This document shows, piece by piece, positions 7,029 through 13,922 of a stretch of 15,126 bases of DNA (its first letter is position 1; every line of letters starts with the position of its first letter). The stretch comes from an uncultured euryarchaeote (GTDB lineage Archaea; Thermoplasmatota; Poseidoniia; Poseidoniales; Poseidoniaceae). The stretch lies in assembly GCA_937881505.1 (NCBI GenBank), contig CALGEM010000112.1:1-15126 (forward strand), written 5' to 3'. A model generated the notes under the pieces. That model saw only the letters and a program-made list of their open reading frames with translations. It made no database searches and was not told the origin of the DNA. The translations under genes were made by a program, and so were the position numbers.

Positions 7029-8075
7029 ATGCAACTGAGCAGCAAGGCGATGTTGTTGATCCTCATCACCGCAGTGTTCTCGTCCTCAATGGGTACGGTT
7101 CAACCCGTTCAGGCAGCATCTGCCTGCGAGGGTGAAGCAGCCCTTCCCGACTGGAACACCACGGCTCAACGCCTGGCCCTCGTACCGTTTTCCAACTGGG
7201 TCGGACCGTACATGTACGAAGACATCTACTACGAAGATGACGACGAAGGTGCCGCCAAGCAACAAAGCGGCTACGGCGATGAGTGGGACTCAGCGCTTCA
7301 TCCCGAAGAACAGTGGATGTACAATCCAATTTGGCCGTTGCCTGTGCTCGAGCCCTTGACTACCGGGCAATACGCCACCTTGGAAATTGGCAACGACAGT
7401 TCGGGAATGCTGCGTTTCAACCTTTCAAGTGCCCACCGAACCACATTCTGCGTTTCGCTGTATGAACTGGTCGACAATCAAACGGTACCGGTTCAAGCGG
7501 ATGTTTACCTCATGACGACCGCTCAGTACAATTCCTACGAGGAGGTCTATCGAATGATGCACGGGGGATGGTGGTGGCAAGATTGGGATGTTGCCGGGGG
7601 TGATTCTGACCTCTTGAGCGATGTTCCGCCCGAGTGGCGAAGTTTCAACCCGCTTGGTTGGCAAAGTTACCGGGATGTTCACCAATACGAGTCCACCCAA
7701 CAAGCGACCTTTTCCATCGCCATGGACGGTCCTGAGGTGTACAATTCCCTCTTTGGTGGTTCAGAGTGGCAAGATTTCTACTTGGTCATCGATGCATGGG
7801 ACAACACCAACGATGGCGATGCTGGGCCAACCAACGGTGTTCTGGTCGCTGATGTCACCGTTATTCCGGTTGAACGTACGGCGCTTCTTCCGCCTTGGAC
7901 CGTGCCACTCACCCTCTTTGTCGCTTTGGCTGCTGTTATCGTCGTCCCGGTCGTGTTGAACAAACGCTACATGGAAGCTGGCTTGGGCGAAGGGACCGCC
8001 ACGCAACAGACATCTGTTCCGTTCCTTGAACAAGAGGCGAAGTCTGAGGCCGAAGACGACATCAGTATTCCATGA
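7029..8075 (+). CDS. Secreted single-anchor protein of unknown function
   Basis: Not recognised. The 348 residues have a clear signal peptide (about 6-29, cleavage likely near VQAAS), an extracellular domain (about 30-288) rich in Trp, Tyr and acidic residues, one C-terminal TM (about 291-310, after PPWTVP) and a 38-residue acidic cytoplasmic tail. Notable stretches are the acidic YEDIYYEDDDEG near 65-76 and the Trp cluster GGWWWQDWD near 179-187. Asn-X-Ser/Thr sequons include NTT, NDS and NLS. No catalytic motif was found. It follows the PKD-protease gene after 46 bases without an obvious promoter and shares its topology, so a partner, inhibitor or substrate-binding role is possible but is inference. 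Its stop codon lies inside the 3' end of aroD on the other strand (14-base overlap). Confidence 0.8.
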   Translation: MQLSSKAMLLILITAVFSSSMGTVQPVQAASACEGEAALPDWNTTAQRLALVPFSNWVGPYMYEDIYYEDDDEGAAKQQSGYGDEWDSALHPEEQWMYNPIWPLPVLEPLTTGQYATLEIGNDSSGMLRFNLSSAHRTTFCVSLYELVDNQTVPVQADVYLMTTAQYNSYEEVYRMMHGGWWWQDWDVAGGDSDLLSDVPPEWRSFNPLGWQSYRDVHQYESTQQATFSIAMDGPEVYNSLFGGSEWQDFYLVIDAWDNTNDGDAGPTNGVLVADVTVIPVERTALLPPWTVPLTLFVALAAVIVVPVVLNKRYMEAGLGEGTATQQTSVPFLEQEAKSEAEDDISIP

Positions 8076-8859
8076 GTGTCCAGGCGTTCTTGAGGTCTCG
8101 AATGTTCACGAGTCCTTTGTTTGAAAGTTTGAACTCCGAACGCAAGGTGGCGTAGACAAGGGACTGGCCCAAAACAGGGGCGTGAAGCCGTGCCCAGTCG
8201 CCGCCGTTGCCAAGCGCCATCATGGAGTAGGCATGAGATGAGGTCTTGAGTTCGTGGCTGGCTTCAACGATTTGCAAGGCATCTTGGTGGTCGTTCACCG
8301 TGCCGCAGAACTTGAAAATTTCACCTTCCCTGGCGTTGTCATTGACCATGCCCACCAATTCGTCAGCACTGGGTGTGGTTGTTGTGTTGTGGATGGAGGA
8401 GATGATCCTGACCTTGCCGGTCGTCGCCTTCTCTACGAGAGAAGAGCGTGCTCCCTCCTCAATGGAGAGCTCAAGGTCAATGGAATTGACGCCAGAGGCA
8501 ATGGCCTTCTCAAGAACAGTGATTCGCTGACCTTCATCACCGGGGTAGTGGCCGCCCTCTTCCTTGGGGCGAACCGTGAAAATAACTGGGAGAGGAATGC
8601 TCTCTTTCAGGCTTTGAATGGACTCATCAACATCAATGCTGTCCATGTCTCGAACCGGCCACTCGTTGTCGGGAGGCATGACGTGTTTGACCTCGCCGTT
8701 TTCGTCTTCCACTGGTTCTGCGTCAGGTTTCTTGAGGTACAAACGGTCAAACCGGACTTCGACAAAATCAGCACCGGCCAAATTGGCTCGTGCGGCTTCA
8801 TCTGCCATTTCTTTCACGGTCGTGCCTTCCAGCGAGACGCACACTTTTGGGTCAGCCAT
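8062..8859 (-). CDS. aroD: Type I 3-dehydroquinate dehydratase
   Basis: Converts 3-dehydroquinate to 3-dehydroshikimate, the third step of the shikimate pathway, through a Schiff base on lysine, in the cytoplasm. Type I signatures line up with the E. coli enzyme: KVCVSLEG (5-12), EVRFDRL (34-40), PVIFTVRP (91-98, substrate Arg97), SIDLEL (126-131), SSIHNTTTTPS (154-164, catalytic His157), EIFKFCGT (180-187, Schiff-base Lys183) and GGDWARLHAPVLGQSLVYATL (219-239, Arg224). It is 265 residues. Compared with E. coli there is an insertion of about 25-30 mostly acidic residues after the second strand (about 42-75), in a surface loop. The start ATG has GGAG 5 bases upstream (8865-8868). No other shikimate gene lies in the window. 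The gene diverges from gyrB and ends tail to tail inside the unknown gene at 7029-8075. Confidence 0.9.
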   Translation of the reverse strand: MADPKVCVSLEGTTVKEMADEAARANLAGADFVEVRFDRLYLKKPDAEPVEDENGEVKHVMPPDNEWPVRDMDSIDVDESIQSLKESIPLPVIFTVRPKEEGGHYPGDEGQRITVLEKAIASGVNSIDLELSIEEGARSSLVEKATTGKVRIISSIHNTTTTPSADELVGMVNDNAREGEIFKFCGTVNDHQDALQIVEASHELKTSSHAYSMMALGNGGDWARLHAPVLGQSLVYATLRSEFKLSNKGLVNIRDLKNAWTLMEY

Positions 8860-8906
8860 GACCGCTCCATTTGTGCCCTCTTCTTAACGCTCACGCATCG
8901 GGATGC

Positions 8907-9026
8907 AACGAGGTTCCTTAGCCGAACTCTTATTTTCGCTCGTGAGGAAACCTGTTTTTGCGAGGTAGAAGAAGACCTCGTTGTGTGGGGTCATGGAGCG
9001 TAGAAAATGGTCCGCAATACCTCGTT
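8907..9026. repeat. Cluster of four ACCTCG elements between aroD and gyrB
   Basis: ACCTCG occurs at 8975-8980 and 9019-9024, and its complement CGAGGT at 8909-8914 and 8961-8966. Three copies extend to ACCTCGTT (8907-8914 inverted, 8975-8982, 9019-9026). The pair at 8961-8966 and 8975-8980 forms an inverted repeat with an 8-base spacer. The element at 9019 is followed by TTTTTG and that at 8961 is preceded by TTTTTG, so these two are mirror-arranged. Possible operator sites for a regulator of gyrB, aroD or both; the role is inferred. Confidence 0.45.
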
Positions 9027-9041
9027 TTTGAGTTGTGATTT

Positions 9042-9059
9042 GGGGTATCTTTATACCCC
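9042..9059 (+). promoter_or_regulatory. Perfect inverted repeat overlapping the gyrB TATA-like box
   Basis: GGGGTAT, the loop CTTT and ATACCCC form a perfect 7-bp inverted repeat. The CTTTATA in its centre (9049-9055) is the best TATA-like element upstream of gyrB and would predict a start near 9078. A symmetric site on the TATA box would suit a repressor that blocks TBP. It could also be a fold in DNA sensitive to supercoiling. Function inferred. Confidence 0.5.
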
Positions 9060-9146
9060 GTAACGAGCAGTGGATATTAGGGGAGGAAAAAGGCAAGTTT
9101 GCGTTTCAAAAACGAGCCGCAGCACGCTGTTTCCGACCAAAATGAA

Positions 9147-9151
9147 GGTGA
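9147..9151 (+). promoter_or_regulatory. Shine-Dalgarno GGTGA deciding the gyrB start
   Basis: GGTGA lies 4 bases before the ATG at 9156, and the protein from that ATG begins MSEDYDAGSIQVLEGL, matching the bacterial GyrB N-terminus. A TTG at 9099 with GGGGAGG at 9080-9086 is an in-frame alternative adding 19 residues with no family counterpart. Confidence 0.6.
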
Positions 9152-9155
9152 ATTC

Positions 9156-11105
9156 ATGAGCGAAGATTACGACGCTGGCAGCATCCAAGTTCTCGAAGGC
9201 CTTGAGGCCGTCCGAAAACGACCCGGAATGTACCTTGGCGACCCGCACGACGGCTCTGCTCTGCACCACTGCATATGGGAAGTTGTCGACAACTCCGTCG
9301 ATGAACACCTGGCCGGATTCAACGATACTGTGGAGGTCGTGTTGCACCCCGATCATTCGCTCTCCGTGCGAGATTATGGCCGCGGCATCCCCGTGGACCA
9401 GCACGACGAATTCGGCATTTCAGCGGCCGAAGTCATCATGACAAAACTCCACGCAGGTGGCAAGTTCGACAACAGCTCCTACAAGGTGAGCGGTGGTTTG
9501 CACGGCGTTGGCGTTTCGGCCGTGAACGCTGTCTCTGAATGGATGGAAGTGGTGATTCATCGCGATGGCACCGTCTACAAGCAGCGTTTTGAGGCGGGCG
9601 TCCGAGTCTCGGACCTCGAGGCCATTGGGACGTGCGACGATACTGGCACTACCATCACCTTCAAGCCCGACCTGTCCATTTTCACCAACATCATTGAATT
9701 TGATTTTGACCAAATCGATAGCAGGCTGAAGGAAACATCGTTCTTGAACGCAGGTCTTCGAATCGTCATCACTGACGAGCGAGGGGACGAAGCACATCAG
9801 GTTGAACACCACTATGAAGGTGGAATTTCCGAATTCGTTAAGCAACTCAATGCACGCAGGGAAACGCTCCACCCCGACCCCATCCTCATCGCTGGCGAGA
9901 AAGAGATTGAGAAAGGCCCAGTCACCGTTGAACTCGCACTTCAGTGGTCCGATGCCTTCAGCGAAAGCATCCAGTGCTACACCAACATCATTCGCAACAA
10001 GGATGGCGGGACGCACATGTCCGGTCTACGAGGTGCCTTGACCAGCTGCATTAACGGCTATGCAAAGAAGAAAAATTTGCTGAAAAACGACGGCCTTTCT
10101 GGCGATGACGTCCGAGAGGGACTCGTCGCCATCGTGAGCGTCAAGCACCCCGACCCATCCTTTTCCTCCCAGACAAAAGATAAACTGGTCAGCAGCGAGG
10201 TTGCCGGCATTGTTCAAACGGTCGTCTATGAGAAACTGAACGAGTTCTTTGAAGAAAATCCATCCGTTGGAAAACTCATCGTTGACAAGGCTGTTTTGGC
10301 ATCAAAGGCACGTGAAGCGGCCCGTAAAGCACGTGATTTGACCCGCAGAAAGGGTGTCCTCGAGGGGGGCGGTCTGCCAGGTAAACTCGCTGATTGCCAA
10401 TCGCGAAAGCCAGAGGAGTGCGAAATTTACCTCGTTGAGGGCGACTCTGCAGGCGGCTCTGCCAAGACTGGGCGAGACCGACGCACACAAGCCATCTTGC
10501 CGCTTCGAGGAAAAATCCTCAACGTAGAGCGTCAAATGCACAACGTTGCCAAGGTCTTTCAGAACAACGAAATCCAAACCATGATTCGTGCCTTCGGCGC
10601 AGGCGTGGGCAATAATGAAGACGATGAGGGCGCCTTTAACACCGAAAAATTGCGCTATAACAAACTCATCATCATGACGGACGCTGACGTTGACGGCGCT
10701 CACATTCGAACCCTGATGCTGACCTTCTTGTGGCGTTTCATGCGACCGGCCATTGAGAAAGGCCACGTCTACATCGCGCACCCTCCGCTCTACCAGTTGA
10801 GCAAGGGCAAAATCAACCGCTATGCGTTCAGCGATGAGGAGCGAGATGCGATCATCGATGAGCTCAGAGGCGACAATCCCGCAGCCAAGATCGGCGTTCA
10901 GCGCTACAAAGGTCTTGGTGAAATGAATCCTGAACAGCTTTGGGAGACCACCATGAATCCCGAAACTCGCACGATGCTCAAGGTGACGGTGAAGGAAGCG
11001 GAGGAAACCGACCGCATGTTTGAGACCCTCATGGGCGAAGACGTCCCCGAACGTCGGGCCTTTATCGAGCGACACGCAAAGGAGGGGACCAACCTTGACA
11101 TCTGA
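9156..11105 (+). CDS. gyrB: DNA gyrase subunit B
   Basis: ATPase subunit of the A2B2 gyrase that introduces negative supercoils. 649 residues, the short bacterial form without the large E. coli insertion. ATP-binding GHKL motifs: EVVDNSVDE (42-50, catalytic Glu42, Asn46), RDYGRGIPV (72-80, Asp73) and GGLHGVGVSAVN (113-124). The transducer carries SQTKDKL with ATP-contacting Lys341. TOPRIM motifs: EGDSAGGSAK (428-437), PLRGKILNVE (449-458) and DADVDGAH (509-516), with Mg-binding Glu428 and the Asp509/Asp511 pair, then QRYKGLGEMNPEQLW (582-596). All catalytic residues are present. The position after Asp73 is Tyr where E. coli has Asp. It ends 11 bases inside gyrA, which points to translational coupling. 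The protein is bacterial in type, consistent with an ancient transfer into archaea. Confidence 0.96.
   Translation: MSEDYDAGSIQVLEGLEAVRKRPGMYLGDPHDGSALHHCIWEVVDNSVDEHLAGFNDTVEVVLHPDHSLSVRDYGRGIPVDQHDEFGISAAEVIMTKLHAGGKFDNSSYKVSGGLHGVGVSAVNAVSEWMEVVIHRDGTVYKQRFEAGVRVSDLEAIGTCDDTGTTITFKPDLSIFTNIIEFDFDQIDSRLKETSFLNAGLRIVITDERGDEAHQVEHHYEGGISEFVKQLNARRETLHPDPILIAGEKEIEKGPVTVELALQWSDAFSESIQCYTNIIRNKDGGTHMSGLRGALTSCINGYAKKKNLLKNDGLSGDDVREGLVAIVSVKHPDPSFSSQTKDKLVSSEVAGIVQTVVYEKLNEFFEENPSVGKLIVDKAVLASKAREAARKARDLTRRKGVLEGGGLPGKLADCQSRKPEECEIYLVEGDSAGGSAKTGRDRRTQAILPLRGKILNVERQMHNVAKVFQNNEIQTMIRAFGAGVGNNEDDEGAFNTEKLRYNKLIIMTDADVDGAHIRTLMLTFLWRFMRPAIEKGHVYIAHPPLYQLSKGKINRYAFSDEERDAIIDELRGDNPAAKIGVQRYKGLGEMNPEQLWETTMNPETRTMLKVTVKEAEETDRMFETLMGEDVPERRAFIERHAKEGTNLDI
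11081..11085 (+). promoter_or_regulatory. Shine-Dalgarno GGAGG for the gyrA TTG start
   Basis: AAAGGAGGGG within the end of gyrB lies 9 bases before the TTG at 11095. It is the only strong ribosome site near the gyrA N-terminus and fixes the TTG as start, since the next in-frame ATG (MKNSYINYAMS) falls inside the conserved N-terminal helix. Confidence 0.7.
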
Positions 11106-13806
11106 AGACGAAACACAACAAGGCGACGAAGGCGACGCAGGTCCAGGTGAAATCATCCTGAACCATTCTTTGAACACGGAAATGAAGAATTCGTACATCA
11201 ATTACGCTATGTCCGTCATCATTGGGCGAGCCTTACCTGATGCAAGGGACGGCCTCAAACCCGTCCACCGTCGCGTGCTCTACGGCATGTTCGAAGGCGG
11301 CCACACGGCTGATAAAAAGTTCAGCAAATCCGCCCGTTCCGTGGGTGAAGTCATGGGTAAATACCACCCGCACGGCGACCAGTCAATTTACGACACCATG
11401 GTCCGTATGGCTCAGGAATTTTCCTTGCGTTATCCTCTCGTTGACGGCCAAGGTAACTTCGGTTCCATTGACGGCGACCCACCGGCCGCTATGCGGTACA
11501 CCGAAAGTCGCTTGGACCGGATTGCCAAGCACATGCTTGACGACATCAACAAGAGCACCGTTGATTTCCAACCCAACTTCGATGATTCCGAACAGGAACC
11601 TTCTGTTTTGCCAGCACGGCTCCCCAACTTATTGCTCAACGGCAGCGACGGTATTGCGGTCGGTATGGCCACGCGTATTCCGCCCCACAACCTCACGGAG
11701 GTGGCGGGTGCGGTCAACCTTCACGTCGATACCATCCTTGAAACGGGCGCTGAAGGCATGCCCAGTATCTCTATAGAAGAATACATGCAACACGTAAAAG
11801 GTCCGGACTTCCCCACCGGCGCATCCATCCACGGCATTGACGGTATCGTCGATATGTACGCTACGGGCAAAGGACGGTTCCACGTGCGTGCAAAGTGCGA
11901 GGTCTTTGATGATGAGAAGGGCAAGCGAATCGTGGTGCATGAAATTCCATACCAGGTCAAAAAGGCCGATATGCTCGTTCAGATTGCCGACCTCGTGAAC
12001 AAAGAGGTCGTCATCGGTATTCGAGACATCCGAGATGAATCATCAAAAGAAGGCATCCGAGTCGTCATCGAGGTCAAAAACAACGCCGACCCACACGCTG
12101 TGCTCAACCAGTTGTTCAAGTCCAGTCGTCTCCAAGAATCCTATTCGGCCAACATGATGGGTATCTTGGACGGTCGTCCAGTTTTGCTCAACCTCTCAAC
12201 CATGATTCACACCTATGTCTCTCATCGGGAATCGGTGGTGGAACGACGTGCTGCGTTTGATTTGCAGAAAGCACAGGCTCGTGCTCACATCCTTGAAGGT
12301 CTTGTGAAGGCTCAAGACCGAATTGACGATGTTGTGGCCGTGGGCAAGGCAAGCGCCAGTCGCGAACAATTCGAAGCCGTTCTTCGAGGCGACGAAACCA
12401 TGGCAGGAATCTCGCCCTTTGACTTCAGCGAAGCGCAAGCCAAAGCCATCGCTGAGCGTCGTCTTTACCAACTGAGTCGCTTGGATGTTTCCAAGGTTCA
12501 GGACGAGCACGAGGAATTGAAACTCGTCATCGCCGACCTTGAGGATATCCTCGCATCACGGCCTCGCCGCCTGACGATTTTGAAAGAAGAACTGGCTGAA
12601 GTGGTTGACCGCCACGGCGATGAACGCCGTTCCTTCATCGACCCCATGCCGCTTTCCATGGACCGAGAGGACCTCATTGAAGAGCGAGCGATCGTTATCA
12701 CCCTTAGCGAGGATAACTATGTCCGGCATACACCTGTTGAGACCTTCCGAACGCAGAACAGAGGCGGTCGTGGGCTCAAGGGCGTCACCACCAAGAGCGA
12801 AGACACACCCCAACTCATCACGGCGTGTTTCAGCAAGGACCGCTTGCTCATCTTTACCGACCAGGGCCGTGTTTACGGCCTCAAAGCTTGGGAAACGCCC
12901 TTGGGTAGTCGGCAATCACGTGGCAGCCATATTCGCAATCTCTTGGAAAGCCTTCGTGAAGACGAGAACATTGTCAGCATTCTCCCCCTCTCAAGAGAAT
13001 TGCTCGAGGAACCGGATGACCACTATCTGCTGTTTGCAACACGTCTTGGCCTGATCAAGAAAACCGCTCTATCGGAGTATGTTCGTATCAACCGTAATGG
13101 AAAATACGCCCTCCGATTCAAGATTGAGGGCGATTCACTGGTCAACGTTCGCTCGGCGACCAATGAGCACGACATTGTCATGATCTCAACAGCTGGCTAT
13201 GCTTCGCGGTTTAACTGTGGTGATATTCGGGCCTCTGGTCGCGTTTCCGGTGGTGTGTACGGCATTAAGGTGGGCGATAGAAAAGGCTCTGGTGGCGGTG
13301 TCGTGGCCGGTATGGTGGCGATGCTGAGCGCAGATGAGCACATTCTGACCATCTCGAAGTACGGGATGGCCAAGCGAAGTCGTTTGGGAACGGCGGAAAA
13401 GAAGCAGGACACGGACGCCGAAGGCAATCTCAAGGTCGAGGATGATGGCTCACCCAAGATGGTGACCGATGGATACCGCCGAACGAAGCCCGGCGCTAAG
13501 GGTGTTCGAACGATGAAATTGGACGAAGAGCACAGCGACTCAATCATCAGCGTGCGAACCATACCTGACATCAACGACCATCTCTTCTTGTTGACCAAGT
13601 CGGGCATGATGATTCGAATTCGAGTCTCTCAAACCAAGGAAACCAGTGGAAAATCCACTCGTGGTACCCGGGTGATGGAGCTTCGGAACAAGGAAAAGGG
13701 TGGCTTCACCGATGAGATCATTTTCTCGTCCCGCGTTTCAGCCTCGCTTCTCGATGTTGATGATGAAGAAGCGGAAGAGGATGCAGTGCTTGGCGAAGAA
13801 GAGTGA
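11095..13806 (+). CDS. gyrA: DNA gyrase subunit A
   Basis: DNA-breakage and wrapping subunit of gyrase, about 903 residues from a TTG start that overlaps the gyrB stop by 11 bases. N-terminal breakage domain: NYAMSVIIGRALPDARDGLKP begins near 36, winged-helix HPHGD (91-95), and AAMRYTE with catalytic Tyr135. The quinolone-pocket position Ser83 of E. coli is Gln96 here, and Asp87 is Asp100. A coiled-coil and leucine-rich region (about 385-510) leads to the C-terminal beta-pinwheel. Its first blade carries the GyrA box QNRGGRG (about 555-561), which is diagnostic of gyrase rather than topoisomerase IV, so wrapping and negative supercoiling are expected. A later blade has a KPGAKG loop with a charged insertion of about 30 residues just before it (about 768-800). 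The tail is highly acidic (DVDDEEAEEDAVLGEEE), and acidic tails modulate supercoiling in E. coli GyrA. The neighbouring gyrB completes the enzyme. Confidence 0.96.
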   Translation: MTSEDETQQGDEGDAGPGEIILNHSLNTEMKNSYINYAMSVIIGRALPDARDGLKPVHRRVLYGMFEGGHTADKKFSKSARSVGEVMGKYHPHGDQSIYDTMVRMAQEFSLRYPLVDGQGNFGSIDGDPPAAMRYTESRLDRIAKHMLDDINKSTVDFQPNFDDSEQEPSVLPARLPNLLLNGSDGIAVGMATRIPPHNLTEVAGAVNLHVDTILETGAEGMPSISIEEYMQHVKGPDFPTGASIHGIDGIVDMYATGKGRFHVRAKCEVFDDEKGKRIVVHEIPYQVKKADMLVQIADLVNKEVVIGIRDIRDESSKEGIRVVIEVKNNADPHAVLNQLFKSSRLQESYSANMMGILDGRPVLLNLSTMIHTYVSHRESVVERRAAFDLQKAQARAHILEGLVKAQDRIDDVVAVGKASASREQFEAVLRGDETMAGISPFDFSEAQAKAIAERRLYQLSRLDVSKVQDEHEELKLVIADLEDILASRPRRLTILKEELAEVVDRHGDERRSFIDPMPLSMDREDLIEERAIVITLSEDNYVRHTPVETFRTQNRGGRGLKGVTTKSEDTPQLITACFSKDRLLIFTDQGRVYGLKAWETPLGSRQSRGSHIRNLLESLREDENIVSILPLSRELLEEPDDHYLLFATRLGLIKKTALSEYVRINRNGKYALRFKIEGDSLVNVRSATNEHDIVMISTAGYASRFNCGDIRASGRVSGGVYGIKVGDRKGSGGGVVAGMVAMLSADEHILTISKYGMAKRSRLGTAEKKQDTDAEGNLKVEDDGSPKMVTDGYRRTKPGAKGVRTMKLDEEHSDSIISVRTIPDINDHLFLLTKSGMMIRIRVSQTKETSGKSTRGTRVMELRNKEKGGFTDEIIFSSRVSASLLDVDDEEAEEDAVLGEEE

Positions 13807-13922
13807 AAACACGGTTGATGCGGTAAAGCGGCCCACCCTCTGCAGGAGCCGGAAGCGACGCATTCAAACGGGAAGGCATGTTCTCAAGCGTGCTGGGGGT
13901 CTTCACTCCGGCGGTGAGATTG
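13807..13922. other. Gap between gyrA and the LeuA-like gene
   Basis: No TATA-like A/T-rich stretch, no T-run after a hairpin and no small gene are visible in these 116 bases, so readthrough from gyrA is plausible. An in-frame ATG at 13878 (MFSSVLGVF...) could extend the next protein by 15 residues. Confidence 0.4.
13913..13918 (+). promoter_or_regulatory. Shine-Dalgarno GGTGAG deciding the LeuA-like start
   Basis: GGTGAG sits 4 bases before the ATG at 13923, the same spacing class as upstream of gyrB and the PKD protease, and favours this start over the ATG at 13878. Confidence 0.5.

Larger units (their letters stand above)
8860..9155. other. Divergent intergenic region between aroD and gyrB
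   Basis: This 296-base stretch holds no convincing gene. It contains a short palindrome GCATCGGGATGC at 8895-8906, the ACCTCG cluster at 8907-9026, the hairpin on a TATA-like box at 9042-9059, a purine-rich GGGGAGG at 9080-9086 and the GGTGA of gyrB at 9147-9151. No tRNA-like fold was found. aroD has only weak TATA candidates here. Confidence 0.6.

Noticed and set aside
8895..8906. Short palindrome GCATCGGGATGC
   Set aside because: Only 5-bp arms with a 2-base centre. Too weak to call an operator on its own.
8900..8940. GTTC- and GAAC-containing stretch considered as a tRNA
   Set aside because: No acceptor, anticodon or D-arm pairing could be built around it.
8951..8982. Inverted repeat 8961-8980 as a transcription terminator
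   Set aside because: No T-run follows it on the plus strand, and no gene ends just upstream on either strand.
8254..9003. Open frame of 249 codons opposite aroD
   Set aside because: Antisense shadow of a clearly recognised enzyme, and it continues into the regulatory region.
8884..9096. 70-codon minus-strand frame in the aroD-gyrB intergenic region
   Set aside because: No ribosome site or recognisable sequence. It overlaps the repeat cluster and hairpin and is better explained as noncoding.
10302..11201. Open frame of 299 codons antisense to the gyrB-gyrA junction
   Set aside because: It lies opposite highly conserved gyrase coding sequence, has no family motif, and is explained by codon bias on the other strand.
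13878..13922. Upstream ATG for the LeuA-like gene
   Set aside because: Its GGGAAGG is directly against the ATG with almost no spacing, while the ATG at 13923 has a well-spaced GGTGAG. Kept only as an alternative.
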